A stretch of 46,918 nucleotides of DNA from Pseudomonas kairouanensis (GTDB lineage: Bacteria > Pseudomonadota > Gammaproteobacteria > Pseudomonadales > Pseudomonadaceae), in the NCBI RefSeq assembly GCF_004682055.1, contig NZ_QUZU01000046.1:1-46918 (forward strand), written 5' to 3'. How positions within the stretch are numbered: the stretch's first letter is position 1; each line of letters begins with the position of its first letter. The translations under genes were made by a program, and so were the position numbers. The notes beneath the pieces are model-generated. The model was not told the origin of the DNA and did not search any database. It was given only the letters and a program-made list of their open reading frames with translations. Below, piece by piece: positions 31,802 through 40,699 of this stretch.

Positions 31802-32803
31802 ATGCAGATTTCGGTAAATGAGTTCCTGACACCCCGCCACATTGATGTGCAGGTTGTCAGTCCAACCCGCGCCAAAATCACTCTCGAGCCTCTCGAGCGT
31901 GGTTTTGGCCACACCCTGGGCAACGCGCTGCGCCGCATCCTGTTGTCCTCAATGCCCGGCTGTGCAGTAGTCGAGGCCGAGATTGACGGTGTGCTCCACG
32001 AGTACAGCGCCATCGAAGGTGTACAGGAAGACGTAATTGAAATCCTGTTGAACCTTAAAGGTCTGGCTATCAAGCTGCACGGCCGTGACGAAGTTACGCT
32101 GACCTTGTCGAAGAAGGGTTCGGGGGTGGTTACCGCTGCCGATATTCAGCTGGATCATGATGTCGAGATCGTTAACCCCGATCACGTAATCGCTAACCTG
32201 GCGTCTAACGGCGCCCTGAACATGAAGCTCACCGTAGCTCGTGGTCGTGGTTATGAACCGGCCGACTCGCGTCAGAGCGATGAAGACGAAAGCCGCAGCA
32301 TTGGTCGCTTGCAGCTTGACTCTTCGTTCAGCCCGGTTCGCCGTATCGCATACGTGGTGGAAAACGCCCGTGTCGAGCAGCGTACTAACCTGGACAAGCT
32401 GGTTATTGATCTGGAAACCAACGGTACTCTGGATCCTGAAGAGGCTATCCGCCGCGCTGCAACCATTCTGCAACAGCAGTTGGCTGCGTTCGTCGACCTC
32501 AAAGGTGACAGCGAACCAGTGGTAATCGAGCAGGAAGACGAGATCGATCCGATCCTGCTTCGCCCGGTTGACGATCTGGAACTGACTGTACGTTCGGCTA
32601 ACTGCCTTAAGGCGGAAAACATTTACTACATCGGCGACCTGATTCAGCGTACCGAAGTAGAACTGTTGAAGACTCCGAACCTGGGCAAGAAATCCTTGAC
32701 TGAAATCAAGGACGTTCTGGCCTCCCGCGGTCTGTCCCTCGGCATGCGCCTCGACAACTGGCCGCCTGCAAGTCTTAAGAAGGACGACAAGGCGACTGCC
32801 TGA
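31802..32803 (+). CDS. rpoA: DNA-directed RNA polymerase subunit alpha
   Basis: The 333-aa alpha subunit dimerises through its N-terminal domain (RGFGHTLGNALRRILLSSMPG) to start polymerase assembly. Its C-terminal domain (about 245-325, with SANCLKAENIYYIGDLIQRTE and TEIKDVLASRGLSLGM) binds UP elements and activators. Confidence 0.98.
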   Translation: MQISVNEFLTPRHIDVQVVSPTRAKITLEPLERGFGHTLGNALRRILLSSMPGCAVVEAEIDGVLHEYSAIEGVQEDVIEILLNLKGLAIKLHGRDEVTLTLSKKGSGVVTAADIQLDHDVEIVNPDHVIANLASNGALNMKLTVARGRGYEPADSRQSDEDESRSIGRLQLDSSFSPVRRIAYVVENARVEQRTNLDKLVIDLETNGTLDPEEAIRRAATILQQQLAAFVDLKGDSEPVVIEQEDEIDPILLRPVDDLELTVRSANCLKAENIYYIGDLIQRTEVELLKTPNLGKKSLTEIKDVLASRGLSLGMRLDNWPPASLKKDDKATA

Positions 32804-32844
32804 TCGTCGTAATCACCGAACGTGAGTTTGGTAAGGAATGAACC

Positions 32845-33231
32845 ATGCGTCATCGTAAAAGTGGTCGTCACCTGAGCCGTACCAGCTCGCACCGCAAGGC
32901 CATGTTCCAAAACATGGCGGTGTCGCTGTTCGAGCACGAGCTGATCAAAACTACACTGCCGAAAGCTAAAGAACTGCGTCGCGTTGCTGAGCCGCTGATC
33001 ACTTTGGCCAAGACAGACAGCCTGGCTAACCGCCGTCTGGCTTTCGACCGTACTCGTTCGAAAGCTATCGTTGGTAAGCTCTTCAACGACCTGGGCAAGC
33101 GTTACGCTACCCGTGAGGGTGGCTACCTGCGCATCCTCAAGTGCGGTTTCCGCGCTGGCGACAACGCGCCTATGGCGTACGTCGAGTTGGTTGATCGTGC
33201 TACTGCTGGCGAAGCTGTAAGCGCCGAGTAA
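32845..33231 (+). CDS. rplQ: 50S ribosomal protein L17
   Basis: L17 (128 aa) begins [20 protein letters not shown], the family signature, with [14 protein letters not shown] in the middle. It is the last gene of the alpha operon, followed by a strong terminator. Confidence 0.97.
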
Positions 33232-33251
33232 GACGACAGTCTGCAACGAAG

Positions 33252-33276
33252 AACCGGGCCTAGTGCCCGGTTTTTT
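33252..33276 (+). terminator. Terminator of the alpha operon
   Basis: AACCGGGC/GCCCGGTT with a 5-nt loop and a six-T run marks the end of the ribosomal superoperon. The remaining 190 bases before katA hold no gene, and I found no convincing promoter or OxyR-type site there. Confidence 0.9.
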
Positions 33277-33469
33277 GTGCGCGTAACAAAAGCGCGATTC
33301 GTACAAGCTTCCCCAGGCGGTGCTCGTCACTATGGTCAATGGAGTTGTTGGTAGTAATTTTCTATTGATGTTCGCAATTTAATGAATTTGTGGGCGTCAT
33401 GTTGATGATCAATACTCTCCACCAAGCCGATTAGCCGGCAGTTCCAAGCCCGACCTGAGGAATACGCAC

Positions 33470-34918
33470 ATGAGCCAGAATAAAATCCTTACGACCGCCA
33501 GCGGTGCTCCCGTTGCGGACAACCAGAATTCCCGCTCCGCTGGCCCCCGTGGCCCGTTGCTGCTCGACGACTTTCACCTGATCGAGAAGCTTGCTCACTT
33601 CAACCGTGAAAATATTCCTGAGCGCCGTGTGCACGCTAAAGGTTCAGGTGCCTACGGTACGTTCACCGTGACCAAGGACATTACCCAGTACACCAGCGCC
33701 AAGTTGTTCGAGTCTGTTGGCAAGCAAACCCCGACATTCCTACGGTTTTCCACGGTAGGTGGTGAGCGTGGCTCGGCTGATACCGAGCGCGATCCACGCG
33801 GTTTCGCCCTGAAGTTCTATACCGAAGAAGGCAACTGGGACATCGTGGGTAACAATACCCCTGTGTTCTTCATTCGCGACCCACTGAAATTCCCCGACTT
33901 CATCCACACCCAGAAACGCCTGCCGCAAAGCAATCTGAAAAGCGCACAGATGATGTGGGACTTCTGGTCTCACTCCCCAGAGGCACTGCACCAGGTCACC
34001 ATCCTGTTTTCGGACCGTGGCATTCCTGATGGCTACCGTCACATGCACGGCTTTGGTAGCCACACTTACAGCCTGATCAACGCCAAGGGCGAGCGTCATT
34101 GGGTAAAGTGGCACTACAAGACCAAGCAAGGTATCAAGAACCTGGCGCCAGCCGAAGCAGCACGCCTGGCGGGTACTGACCCTGACTACGCGCAGCGCGA
34201 TTTGTTTGGGGCGATTGAGCGCGGTGATTTCCCCAAATGGCGGGTTTGCATCCAGATCATGACTGAAGCTCAGGCCAACGCTCATTATGAGAACCCCTTT
34301 GACGTGACCAAAACCTGGTCGCAAAAGGAGTTCCCACTGATCGAAGTTGGTGAACTGGAACTCAACCGTAATCCACAGAACTACTTTGCAGAAGTTGAGC
34401 AAGCTGCATTCGGCCCAAGCAACATGGTGCCAGGTGTTGGTCTGTCGCCGGACCGTATGCTGCAAGGCCGCGTGTTTGCCTACGCAGATGCCCACCGCTA
34501 CCGCGTTGGTACCAATCACCAACAGTTGCCGGTAAACGCTCCACGTAACGCCGTGAATAGCTACCAGCGTGATGGTTCGATGGCTTTCGGCAGTAATGGT
34601 GGTGCAGCACCTAACTATGAACCTAACAGCTACTCGGACGCACCAAAGCAAGCGCCGCAGTACGCAGAGCCTTCCCTGGCCCTGAGCGGTGTCGCTGATC
34701 GTTACGATCATCGTGAAGATACGGATTATTACAGCCACGCCGGAGCGCTGTTTCGCCTGATGAATGATGAGCAGAAAGCTCTGCTCACCAGTAATATCGC
34801 CGGCGCGATGGGTGGGGTGTCCAGTGATGTGGTTCAGCGCCAGTTGCAGCACTTCTACAAGGCCGACCCGGCTTATGGAGAAGCAATCGCAAAGGCACTG
34901 GGTGTATCGCTTAACTGA
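33470..34918 (+). CDS. katA: Monofunctional haem catalase KatA
   Basis: This 482-aa enzyme dismutates hydrogen peroxide. The catalytic His55 is in RRVHAKGSGAYG, Asn128 in DIVGNNTPVFF, and the proximal haem ligand Tyr338 in RVFAYADAHRYR. Length and sequence fit the small-subunit clade of catalases. GAGGAA precedes ATG 33470. There is no signal peptide. The next gene encodes a ferritin, so peroxide removal and iron storage are side by side, as in P. aeruginosa. Confidence 0.96.
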   Translation: MSQNKILTTASGAPVADNQNSRSAGPRGPLLLDDFHLIEKLAHFNRENIPERRVHAKGSGAYGTFTVTKDITQYTSAKLFESVGKQTPTFLRFSTVGGERGSADTERDPRGFALKFYTEEGNWDIVGNNTPVFFIRDPLKFPDFIHTQKRLPQSNLKSAQMMWDFWSHSPEALHQVTILFSDRGIPDGYRHMHGFGSHTYSLINAKGERHWVKWHYKTKQGIKNLAPAEAARLAGTDPDYAQRDLFGAIERGDFPKWRVCIQIMTEAQANAHYENPFDVTKTWSQKEFPLIEVGELELNRNPQNYFAEVEQAAFGPSNMVPGVGLSPDRMLQGRVFAYADAHRYRVGTNHQQLPVNAPRNAVNSYQRDGSMAFGSNGGAAPNYEPNSYSDAPKQAPQYAEPSLALSGVADRYDHREDTDYYSHAGALFRLMNDEQKALLTSNIAGAMGGVSSDVVQRQLQHFYKADPAYGEAIAKALGVSLN

Positions 34919-34935
34919 CTCTAAACGATAAGCAG

Positions 34936-34960
34936 AACCGCCCTCATTTGGGCGGTTTTT
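34936..34960 (+). terminator. Terminator after katA
   Basis: AACCGCCC/GGGCGGTT with a 6-nt loop and a five-T run is placed 17 bases after the katA stop. Confidence 0.9.
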
Positions 34961-35073
34961 GCGTTATTTCAGCTACTTTTCTCAGGAAATCTTCACTTTT
35001 CTGCCGTTGATCCCGTGACCTCCGAGTCATCATGGTTCAAACTACAGACTTTCAAGCAGGGAGATGTAGGGCG

Positions 35074-35538
35074 ATGCAAGGTCACCCCGACGTAATCGAT
35101 TACCTCAACACGTTGCTGACGGGCGAACTGGCAGCTCGTGACCAATATTTCATCCATTCGCGCATGTACGAAGACTGGGGCTTTACTGAGCTCTATGAAC
35201 GTATCAATCACGAAATGGAAGAAGAGGCACAGCACGCCGACGCATTGATGCGCCGTATCCTGATGCTCGAAGGCACGCCGCGCATGCGTCCCGACGACCT
35301 GGACACTGGCACCACAGTGCCTGAGATGCTCGCCAGCGACCTGCGTCTGGAATATAAGGTGCGTGCGGCACTCTGCAAGGGCATCGAGCTCTGCGAGAAG
35401 CACAATGACTATGTCACCCGTGAAATTCTGCGCGTGCAGTTGAATGACACCGAAGAGGATCACACCTACTGGTTGGAAAAACAGTTGGGCCTGATCAAGC
35501 TGATTGGCCTGGAGAATTACCTGCAATCGCAGTTCTGA
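35074..35538 (+). CDS. ftnA: Ferritin (annotated BfrA in pseudomonads; FtnA type, no haem-ligand Met)
   Basis: This 154-aa four-helix ferritin stores iron as a 24-mer cage. Ferroxidase-centre residues are visible: Glu18 (TGELAARDQ), Glu51 and His54 (EEEAQHAD), and the later TEEDH motif. The position that carries the haem-binding Met52 in true bacterioferritins is Ala52. That agrees with the P. aeruginosa bfrA product having been shown to be a ferritin rather than a bacterioferritin. I start at ATG 35074, giving MQGHPDVIDYLN; an earlier ATG at 35032 would add 14 unconserved residues. It follows katA in the same direction, but a terminator between them suggests separate transcripts. Confidence 0.9.
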   Translation: MQGHPDVIDYLNTLLTGELAARDQYFIHSRMYEDWGFTELYERINHEMEEEAQHADALMRRILMLEGTPRMRPDDLDTGTTVPEMLASDLRLEYKVRAALCKGIELCEKHNDYVTREILRVQLNDTEEDHTYWLEKQLGLIKLIGLENYLQSQF

Positions 35539-35551
35539 TTCCCGGCTACAA

Positions 35552-35587
35552 AAAAGCCCCTTTCACTGCAAAGTGACAGGGGCTTTT
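35552..35587. terminator. Bidirectional terminator shared by ftnA and uvrA
   Basis: AAAAGCCCC/GGGGCTTTT flanks an inner TCACT/AGTGA stem. Runs of A and T on the two sides allow it to stop both converging transcripts. Confidence 0.9.
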
Positions 35588-35602
35588 CATTGGCCCGCTA
35601 AA

Positions 35603-38437
35603 TCAGGCCCGGTCGCGTTCCAGCAAGGGTTTCAAGTAGTAACCGGTATGGGATTGTGGCATCTCGGCAACCTGCTCCGGCGTGCCTACCGCGATGATCT
35701 GTCCACCTTTGGAACCACCTTCCGGCCCGAGGTCCACCAGCCAGTCGGCAGTCTTGATCACATCCAGGTTGTGCTCAATTACCACCACGGTGTTGCCGTG
35801 GTCGCGTAGGCGATGCAACACGTCCAGCAGTTGCTGAATATCGGCGAAGTGAAGGCCCGTTGTAGGCTCATCCAGGATATACAGCGTCTTGCCGGTATCA
35901 CGCTTGGACAACTCACGCGACAGCTTCACCCGTTGCGCTTCGCCGCCGGACAACGTGGTCGCCGATTGCCCCAGCTTGATATACGACAGGCCCACATCCA
36001 TCAAGGTCTGCAGCTTGCGCGCCAGTGCCGGAACCGCGTCGAAGAACACCCGGGCTTCCTCGATGGTCATCTCGAGGGTTTCGTGGATGCTCTTGCCCTT
36101 GTACTTGATCTCCAGGGTTTCTCGGTTATAACGCTTGCTCTTGCATACGTCGCACGGCACGTAGATATCCGGCAGGAAGTGCATTTCCACCTTGATCAAG
36201 CCATCGCCCTGGCACGCTTCGCAGCGCCCGCCCTTGACGTTGAACGAGAACCGACCTGGCCCATAGCCTCGCGAGCGGGATTCCGGTACGCCAGCGAACA
36301 ACTCTCGAATCGGCGTGAACAACCCGGTGTAGGTTGCCGGGTTTGAGCGTGGTGTACGGCCGATAGGGCTCTGGTCGATATCGACCACTTTATCCAGATG
36401 CTCAAGCCCCTTGATGCTGTCGTGTGCCGCGGCTTCAAGGGTCGTTGCGCCGTTCAGGGCGGTGGCACTCAATGGGAACAGCGTGTTGTTGATCAGTGTC
36501 GACTTGCCTGAGCCGGAAACTCCGGTCACACAGGTGAGCAGACCCAGCGGGATCTCCAGGTCAACATTGCGCAGGTTGTTGCCCCGCGCGCCTTTGAGGT
36601 GCAATGCCAGCTTCTTGTTGCGCGGTGTGCGCTTGGCCGGCACTTCAATTTTCACGCGACCAGACAGGTATTTACCCGTCAAGGAATCGGGGTGTGCCAT
36701 GACCTCGGCCGGCGTACCTTCGGCAACAATATGCCCGCCATGTACGCCCGCGCCCGGGCCGATATCCACCACGTAATCGGCCAGGCGAATCGCGTCCTCA
36801 TCGTGCTCGACCACGATCACCGTGTTGCCGATGTCCCGCAGGTGTTTCAGTGTGCCGAGCAGGCGATCGTTGTCCCGTTGGTGCAAGCCAATCGACGGTT
36901 CATCAAGGATGTACAGCACGCCCACAAGACCTGCACCAATCTGGCTGGCCAGTCGAATGCGCTGGGCTTCACCGCCGGACAGCGTATCCGCGCTGCGATC
37001 CAGCGACAGGTAATCCAGGCCGACGTTAACCAGGAACTGCAGTCGCTCGCGAATTTCCTTGAGGATCTTGTCGGCAATTTCCCCCCGGCGCCCGGTCAGC
37101 TTGAGCACGCCAAAGTATTCACAGGCATCGCCAATCGGCAGATTGGTCACCGCTGGCAATGTCTTCTCGCCCACCCACACATGCCGCGCCTCACGCCGCA
37201 GGCGAGTGCCACGGCAATCCGGGCACGGCTGGGTGCTGAGGAATTTGGCCAGTTCTTCGCGCACGCTGGCCGATTCGGTCTCGCGGTAGCGACGCTCCAG
37301 GTTCGGCACGATGCCTTCGAACGGGTGGGAGCGCTTGACGATATCGCCACGGTCGTTCAGGTACTTGAAGTCAACGTTCTGCGAACCGCTGCCATGCAAG
37401 ATGACTTTTTGCTGATCCGCCGGCAGTTGGTTGAAGGGGACTTCCAGGCTGAACTTGTAGTGGGACGCCAAGGACCCGAGCATCTGGAAGTAATAGACGT
37501 TACGCCTGTCCCAGCCGCGAATCGCGCCCTCCGCCAAGGTCAGCTCACCATTGACCAGCCGCTTGATGTCGAAGAACTGTTTGACCCCCAGGCCATCACA
37601 AGTCGGGCAAGCACCGGCCGGGTTGTTGAAGGAGAACAGCTTGGGCTCCAGTTCACTGATGGCATGCCCACAGATCGGGCAGGCAAAGCGTGCAGAGAAG
37701 ATGATCTCTTCGCCGGGCTCATCATCCATCGGCGCCACCAGGGCAATGCCGTCTGCCAGTTTCAGAGCGGTCTCGAACGACTCCGCCAGGCGCTGTTGCA
37801 GGTCTGCGCGCACCTTGAAGCGGTCGACCACCACATCAATGGAGTGCTTCTTCTGTTTGTCGAGCTTCGGTGCTTCGTCCAGCTCGTAGAGCTTGCCGTT
37901 GATGCGTGCGCGTACAAAACCCTGGGCGCGCAACTCTTCGAAGACGGAAAGGTGTTCGCCCTTGCGCTCGCGAATCACTGGGGCCAACAACATCAGCTTG
38001 GCGCCTTCCGGCTGGGCCAGCACCAGGTCAACCATCTGGCTGACGGTCTGGGCTTCCAGTGGAATGTCGTGGTCCGGGCAACGGGGAATACCCACGCGCG
38101 CGTACAGCAGGCGCAGGTAGTCGTAGATTTCGGTAATGGTGCCCACGGTGGAACGCGGGTTGTGGGAGGTCGACTTTTGCTCGATGGAGATCGCCGGCGA
38201 CAGGCCTTCGATGGTGTCGACGTCGGGCTTTTCCATCATCGACAGGAACTGGCGGGCATAGGCCGACAGGGATTCCACATAGCGACGCTGGCCTTCGGCA
38301 TACAGCGTGTCGAACGCCAGGGACGATTTGCCGGAGCCGGACAAGCCGGTGATGACGATCAGCTTGTCCCGGGGCAGGGTCAGGTCGATGTTCTTCAGGT
38401 TGTGGGTTCTAGCCCCACGAATCAGGATCTTGTCCAA
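35603..38437 (-). CDS. uvrA: Excinuclease ABC subunit A
   Basis: UvrA (944 aa) dimerises with UvrB to detect bulky DNA lesions in nucleotide excision repair. Two ABC ATPase modules are visible, with Walker A motifs GLSGSGKSSLAFDT near the N-terminus and GVSGSGKSTLINNT in the second half. Both have LSGGEAQR signatures, and zinc-finger CxxC pairs occur (CPICG, CPTCD; CEACQGDG, CDVC). I start at TTG 38437, giving (M)DKILIRGARTHNLKNID as in relatives; the in-frame extension to 38713 is poorly conserved and would overlap the divergent MFS gene. Length agrees with the 940-945 aa typical of the family. Confidence 0.95.
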   Translation of the reverse strand: MDKILIRGARTHNLKNIDLTLPRDKLIVITGLSGSGKSSLAFDTLYAEGQRRYVESLSAYARQFLSMMEKPDVDTIEGLSPAISIEQKSTSHNPRSTVGTITEIYDYLRLLYARVGIPRCPDHDIPLEAQTVSQMVDLVLAQPEGAKLMLLAPVIRERKGEHLSVFEELRAQGFVRARINGKLYELDEAPKLDKQKKHSIDVVVDRFKVRADLQQRLAESFETALKLADGIALVAPMDDEPGEEIIFSARFACPICGHAISELEPKLFSFNNPAGACPTCDGLGVKQFFDIKRLVNGELTLAEGAIRGWDRRNVYYFQMLGSLASHYKFSLEVPFNQLPADQQKVILHGSGSQNVDFKYLNDRGDIVKRSHPFEGIVPNLERRYRETESASVREELAKFLSTQPCPDCRGTRLRREARHVWVGEKTLPAVTNLPIGDACEYFGVLKLTGRRGEIADKILKEIRERLQFLVNVGLDYLSLDRSADTLSGGEAQRIRLASQIGAGLVGVLYILDEPSIGLHQRDNDRLLGTLKHLRDIGNTVIVVEHDEDAIRLADYVVDIGPGAGVHGGHIVAEGTPAEVMAHPDSLTGKYLSGRVKIEVPAKRTPRNKKLALHLKGARGNNLRNVDLEIPLGLLTCVTGVSGSGKSTLINNTLFPLSATALNGATTLEAAAHDSIKGLEHLDKVVDIDQSPIGRTPRSNPATYTGLFTPIRELFAGVPESRSRGYGPGRFSFNVKGGRCEACQGDGLIKVEMHFLPDIYVPCDVCKSKRYNRETLEIKYKGKSIHETLEMTIEEARVFFDAVPALARKLQTLMDVGLSYIKLGQSATTLSGGEAQRVKLSRELSKRDTGKTLYILDEPTTGLHFADIQQLLDVLHRLRDHGNTVVVIEHNLDVIKTADWLVDLGPEGGSKGGQIIAVGTPEQVAEMPQSHTGYYLKPLLERDRA

Positions 38438-38615
38438 GATGGCCTCGCACGGCGGGCGTAAATAATGCCGGAGTATACGGCTAAAGACTGGATGAATATA
38501 CACTGTCAAAAGGCCGCTTGCAGCCTTACATGAAAGCTGCGCGGCAAACCGCCGCATATACCCTCTCAATCGATGGGACTGGTAGAATCGCCGCCGGTTC
38601 ACACGAGGTTTTTCC

Positions 38616-40016
38616 ATGCACGATCCCCACAGCGAACGCATGAGTAGCGGCGAGACCCGAGCGGCAAGCGGTCTGGCCCTGGTGTTCGCCTTCCGTATGC
38701 TTGGCATGTTCATGGTGTTGCCGGTACTGGCGACCTATGGGATGGATCTCGCCGGCGCAACCCCTGCCTTGATCGGCCTGGCCATTGGTGCCTATGGCCT
38801 GACCCAGGCGCTGTTCCAGATTCCGTTCGGGATCATTTCCGACCGAATTGGCCGTCGTCCGGTGATTTACCTCGGGCTGATCGTGTTTGCCCTTGGCAGT
38901 GTGCTTGCCGCCCAATCGGATTCCATCTGGGGCGTGATCGCCGGTCGTGTCCTACAGGGCGCCGGAGCGATTTCCGCTGCGGTCATGGCATTGCTGTCGG
39001 ACCTTACCCGCGAACAACACCGCACCAAGGCCATGGCCATGATCGGCATGACCATCGGCCTGTCGTTTGCCGTGGCCATGGTGGTGGGCCCCTTGCTGAC
39101 CCGCGCGTTTGGCTTGCACGGGTTATTCCTGGCCACCGGCGGCATGGCGTTGTTCGGCATTGTGATCGTGGCCTTCATGGTGCCGCGTTCCACCGGTACG
39201 CTGCAGCACCGCGAGTCGGGCGTTGCGCGCAAGGCATTGTTGCCGACGCTCAAGCACCCCGACCTGCTGCGCCTGGATTTAGGTATCTTCGTGTTGCACG
39301 CAATGTTGATGTGCAGCTTCGTCGCCTTGCCCCTGGCCCTGGTGGAAAAAGCCGGGCTGCCCAAGGAGCAGCACTGGTGGGTCTACCTCACTGCGTTGTT
39401 GATTTCGTTCTTCGCCATGATCCCGTTCATCATCTATGGCGAGAAGAAACGCAAAATGAAACGAGTTCTTCTTGGCGCCGTCACGACGCTGATGCTCACT
39501 GAGCTATTCTTCTGGCAGTTCGGCGACAGCCTGCGGGCACTCGTAATCGGCACCGTGGTGTTTTTTACCGCGTTCAACCTGCTGGAGGCTTCGCTGCCTT
39601 CGCTGATCAGTAAAGTTTCACCGGCCGGTGGCAAGGGCACGGCGATGGGGGTGTATTCCACCAGCCAGTTCCTGGGTTCTGCACTGGGCGGCATCATGGG
39701 TGGCTGGATGTTTCAGCATGGCGGTTTGTCGGTTGTGTTCCTGGGATGCTCAGGTCTGGCTGCCCTCTGGCTCGCCTTTGCTGTTACCATGCGCGAACCT
39801 CCCTACGTCACAAGTCTGCGTTTGCCGCTATCGCCCGAGGCGATCCGCGAAAGCGGTCTGGTAGAGCGCCTGAAGGCAGTCGTTGGGGTAACCGATGCAG
39901 TCGTGGTTGCTGAAGAAGCGGCCATTTACATCAAATTGGACACCGAACTATTGGATCGCGCGACGCTTGAGCAACTGGTCAACCCAGTGCCAACCGCGCG
40001 CCCAGCTTATGGCTAG
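38616..40016 (+). CDS. MFS transporter with C-terminal YAM-like domain (YajR type)
   Basis: The 466-aa inner-membrane protein has about twelve hydrophobic segments and the MFS signature DRIGRRPVIYLGL between helices 2 and 3. Residues about 405-455 form a soluble C-terminal domain (VVGVTDAVVVAEEAAIYIKL), as in the E. coli proton antiporter YajR. Substrate is unknown. It diverges from uvrA and has a GAGG ribosome binding site. In other pseudomonads ssb follows directly, but here the core gene order breaks at the stop codon. The last residues (NPVPTARPAYG) may therefore be altered by the rearrangement; that is inference. Confidence 0.85.
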   Translation: MHDPHSERMSSGETRAASGLALVFAFRMLGMFMVLPVLATYGMDLAGATPALIGLAIGAYGLTQALFQIPFGIISDRIGRRPVIYLGLIVFALGSVLAAQSDSIWGVIAGRVLQGAGAISAAVMALLSDLTREQHRTKAMAMIGMTIGLSFAVAMVVGPLLTRAFGLHGLFLATGGMALFGIVIVAFMVPRSTGTLQHRESGVARKALLPTLKHPDLLRLDLGIFVLHAMLMCSFVALPLALVEKAGLPKEQHWWVYLTALLISFFAMIPFIIYGEKKRKMKRVLLGAVTTLMLTELFFWQFGDSLRALVIGTVVFFTAFNLLEASLPSLISKVSPAGGKGTAMGVYSTSQFLGSALGGIMGGWMFQHGGLSVVFLGCSGLAALWLAFAVTMREPPYVTSLRLPLSPEAIRESGLVERLKAVVGVTDAVVVAEEAAIYIKLDTELLDRATLEQLVNPVPTARPAYG

Positions 40017-40097
40017 GGCCAATTTATTTTGGTCAAAATAGCGTTCAAAGGCCAATCCTGGACTGGTCAAAACTGGCAAGGGCCAATTGATTTTTCC
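40017..40097. repeat. Iterated GGCCAAT...GGTCAAAA repeats, probable IS21-type element end
   Basis: Starting right after the MFS stop, GGCCAAT occurs at 40017, 40050 and 40081. The first two are followed 7-8 bases later by GGTCAAAA (40031 and 40065); the third is degenerate. Multiple short repeats at one end are typical of IS21-family elements, but no transposase gene is nearby, so this would be a lone end. Confidence 0.5.
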
Positions 40098-40378
40098 GAA
40101 AGGCCTTTGTCTCAAGTTATGTTTGGGCGATTTATTCTCCCTTAAGCCTTGTCAGGCGGCCGACTCACTCGCAATTGTGTAAACAGTGATTTACGTGCTT
40201 GGTCATAAGAGCCGCGATGTACGCGTATGGATGAATTGCGAGGTAGATGGTTTATGCTTTCTCCCAACGATTACCTCCGTTCACAAGCAGGCGCAACAGA
40301 GGTGTATTGACTCGTTGCGCTTCCTAGCTGCAGCACTATCTCTCTCTCGCCCAAGATGTCGCCATTGAGGCAGTGCAG
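40098..40378. other. Non-coding stretch, nothing recognised
   Basis: Only short, unsupported frames occur on either strand. Base composition is less GC-rich than the core. I see no RNA gene, clear promoter or hairpin. Confidence 0.5.
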
Positions 40379-40647
40379 ATGTTATGTCCACCGAACCTGA
40401 CCGGTCGGGAGCACTGGTGCTTGGATGAGCTTATTCAGAGAATTGTTATCGAGGGATTGGGACCGATCAAGGAGCAGTGATCTATGAGGCGTCGATGGGC
40501 ACCTATAAGCTTGGTGATCTCGATTCGTGGAAGAGGAAAACTCGTCAGATCTGGTACTCAGAGCAGCGGCTTCGTGCTCACATACCTCGGGTATCCAATC
40601 GCGTGATCGATCCGAATGAGCCATACCTCTATGCGGCGGTGCCCTGA
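40379..40647 (+). pseudogene. Probable frameshifted gene remnant of unknown family
   Basis: Two overlapping plus-strand frames look like pieces of one protein. The first starts at ATG 40379 and ends in TGA at about 40478 (NLTGREHWCLDELIQRIVIEG). The second runs to TGA 40645-40647 and reads YEASMGTYKLGDLDSWKRK, then IWYSEQRLRAHIPRV and PNEPYLYAAVP. The composition looks protein-like, but I do not recognise the family. It may be only the C-terminal part of a gene broken when the island formed. Confidence 0.35.
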
Positions 40648-40699
40648 TGAAGGCGCGGAAGCCTGTTTCATTATTTGAGCCAAACCATCTGAGGGGCAC

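Noticed and set aside
33277..33469. OxyR site or promoter ahead of katA
   Set aside because: AT-rich stretches are present, but I could not find a properly spaced -35/-10 pair or a convincing ATAG-type OxyR repeat.
36599..38461. 620-codon open frame on the plus strand opposite uvrA
   Set aside because: It is a shadow frame caused by the codon bias of uvrA; the uvrA frame has all motifs.
38488..38503. Possible LexA box between uvrA and the MFS gene (CTG-N10-CAC)
   Set aside because: One half-site is off consensus (CAC for CAG) and the spacer is not fully AT-alternating; too weak to list.
35603..38713. uvrA starting at 38713 (1036 aa)
   Set aside because: The extension is unlike UvrA and overlaps the divergent MFS start; TTG 38437 gives the usual length and N-terminus.
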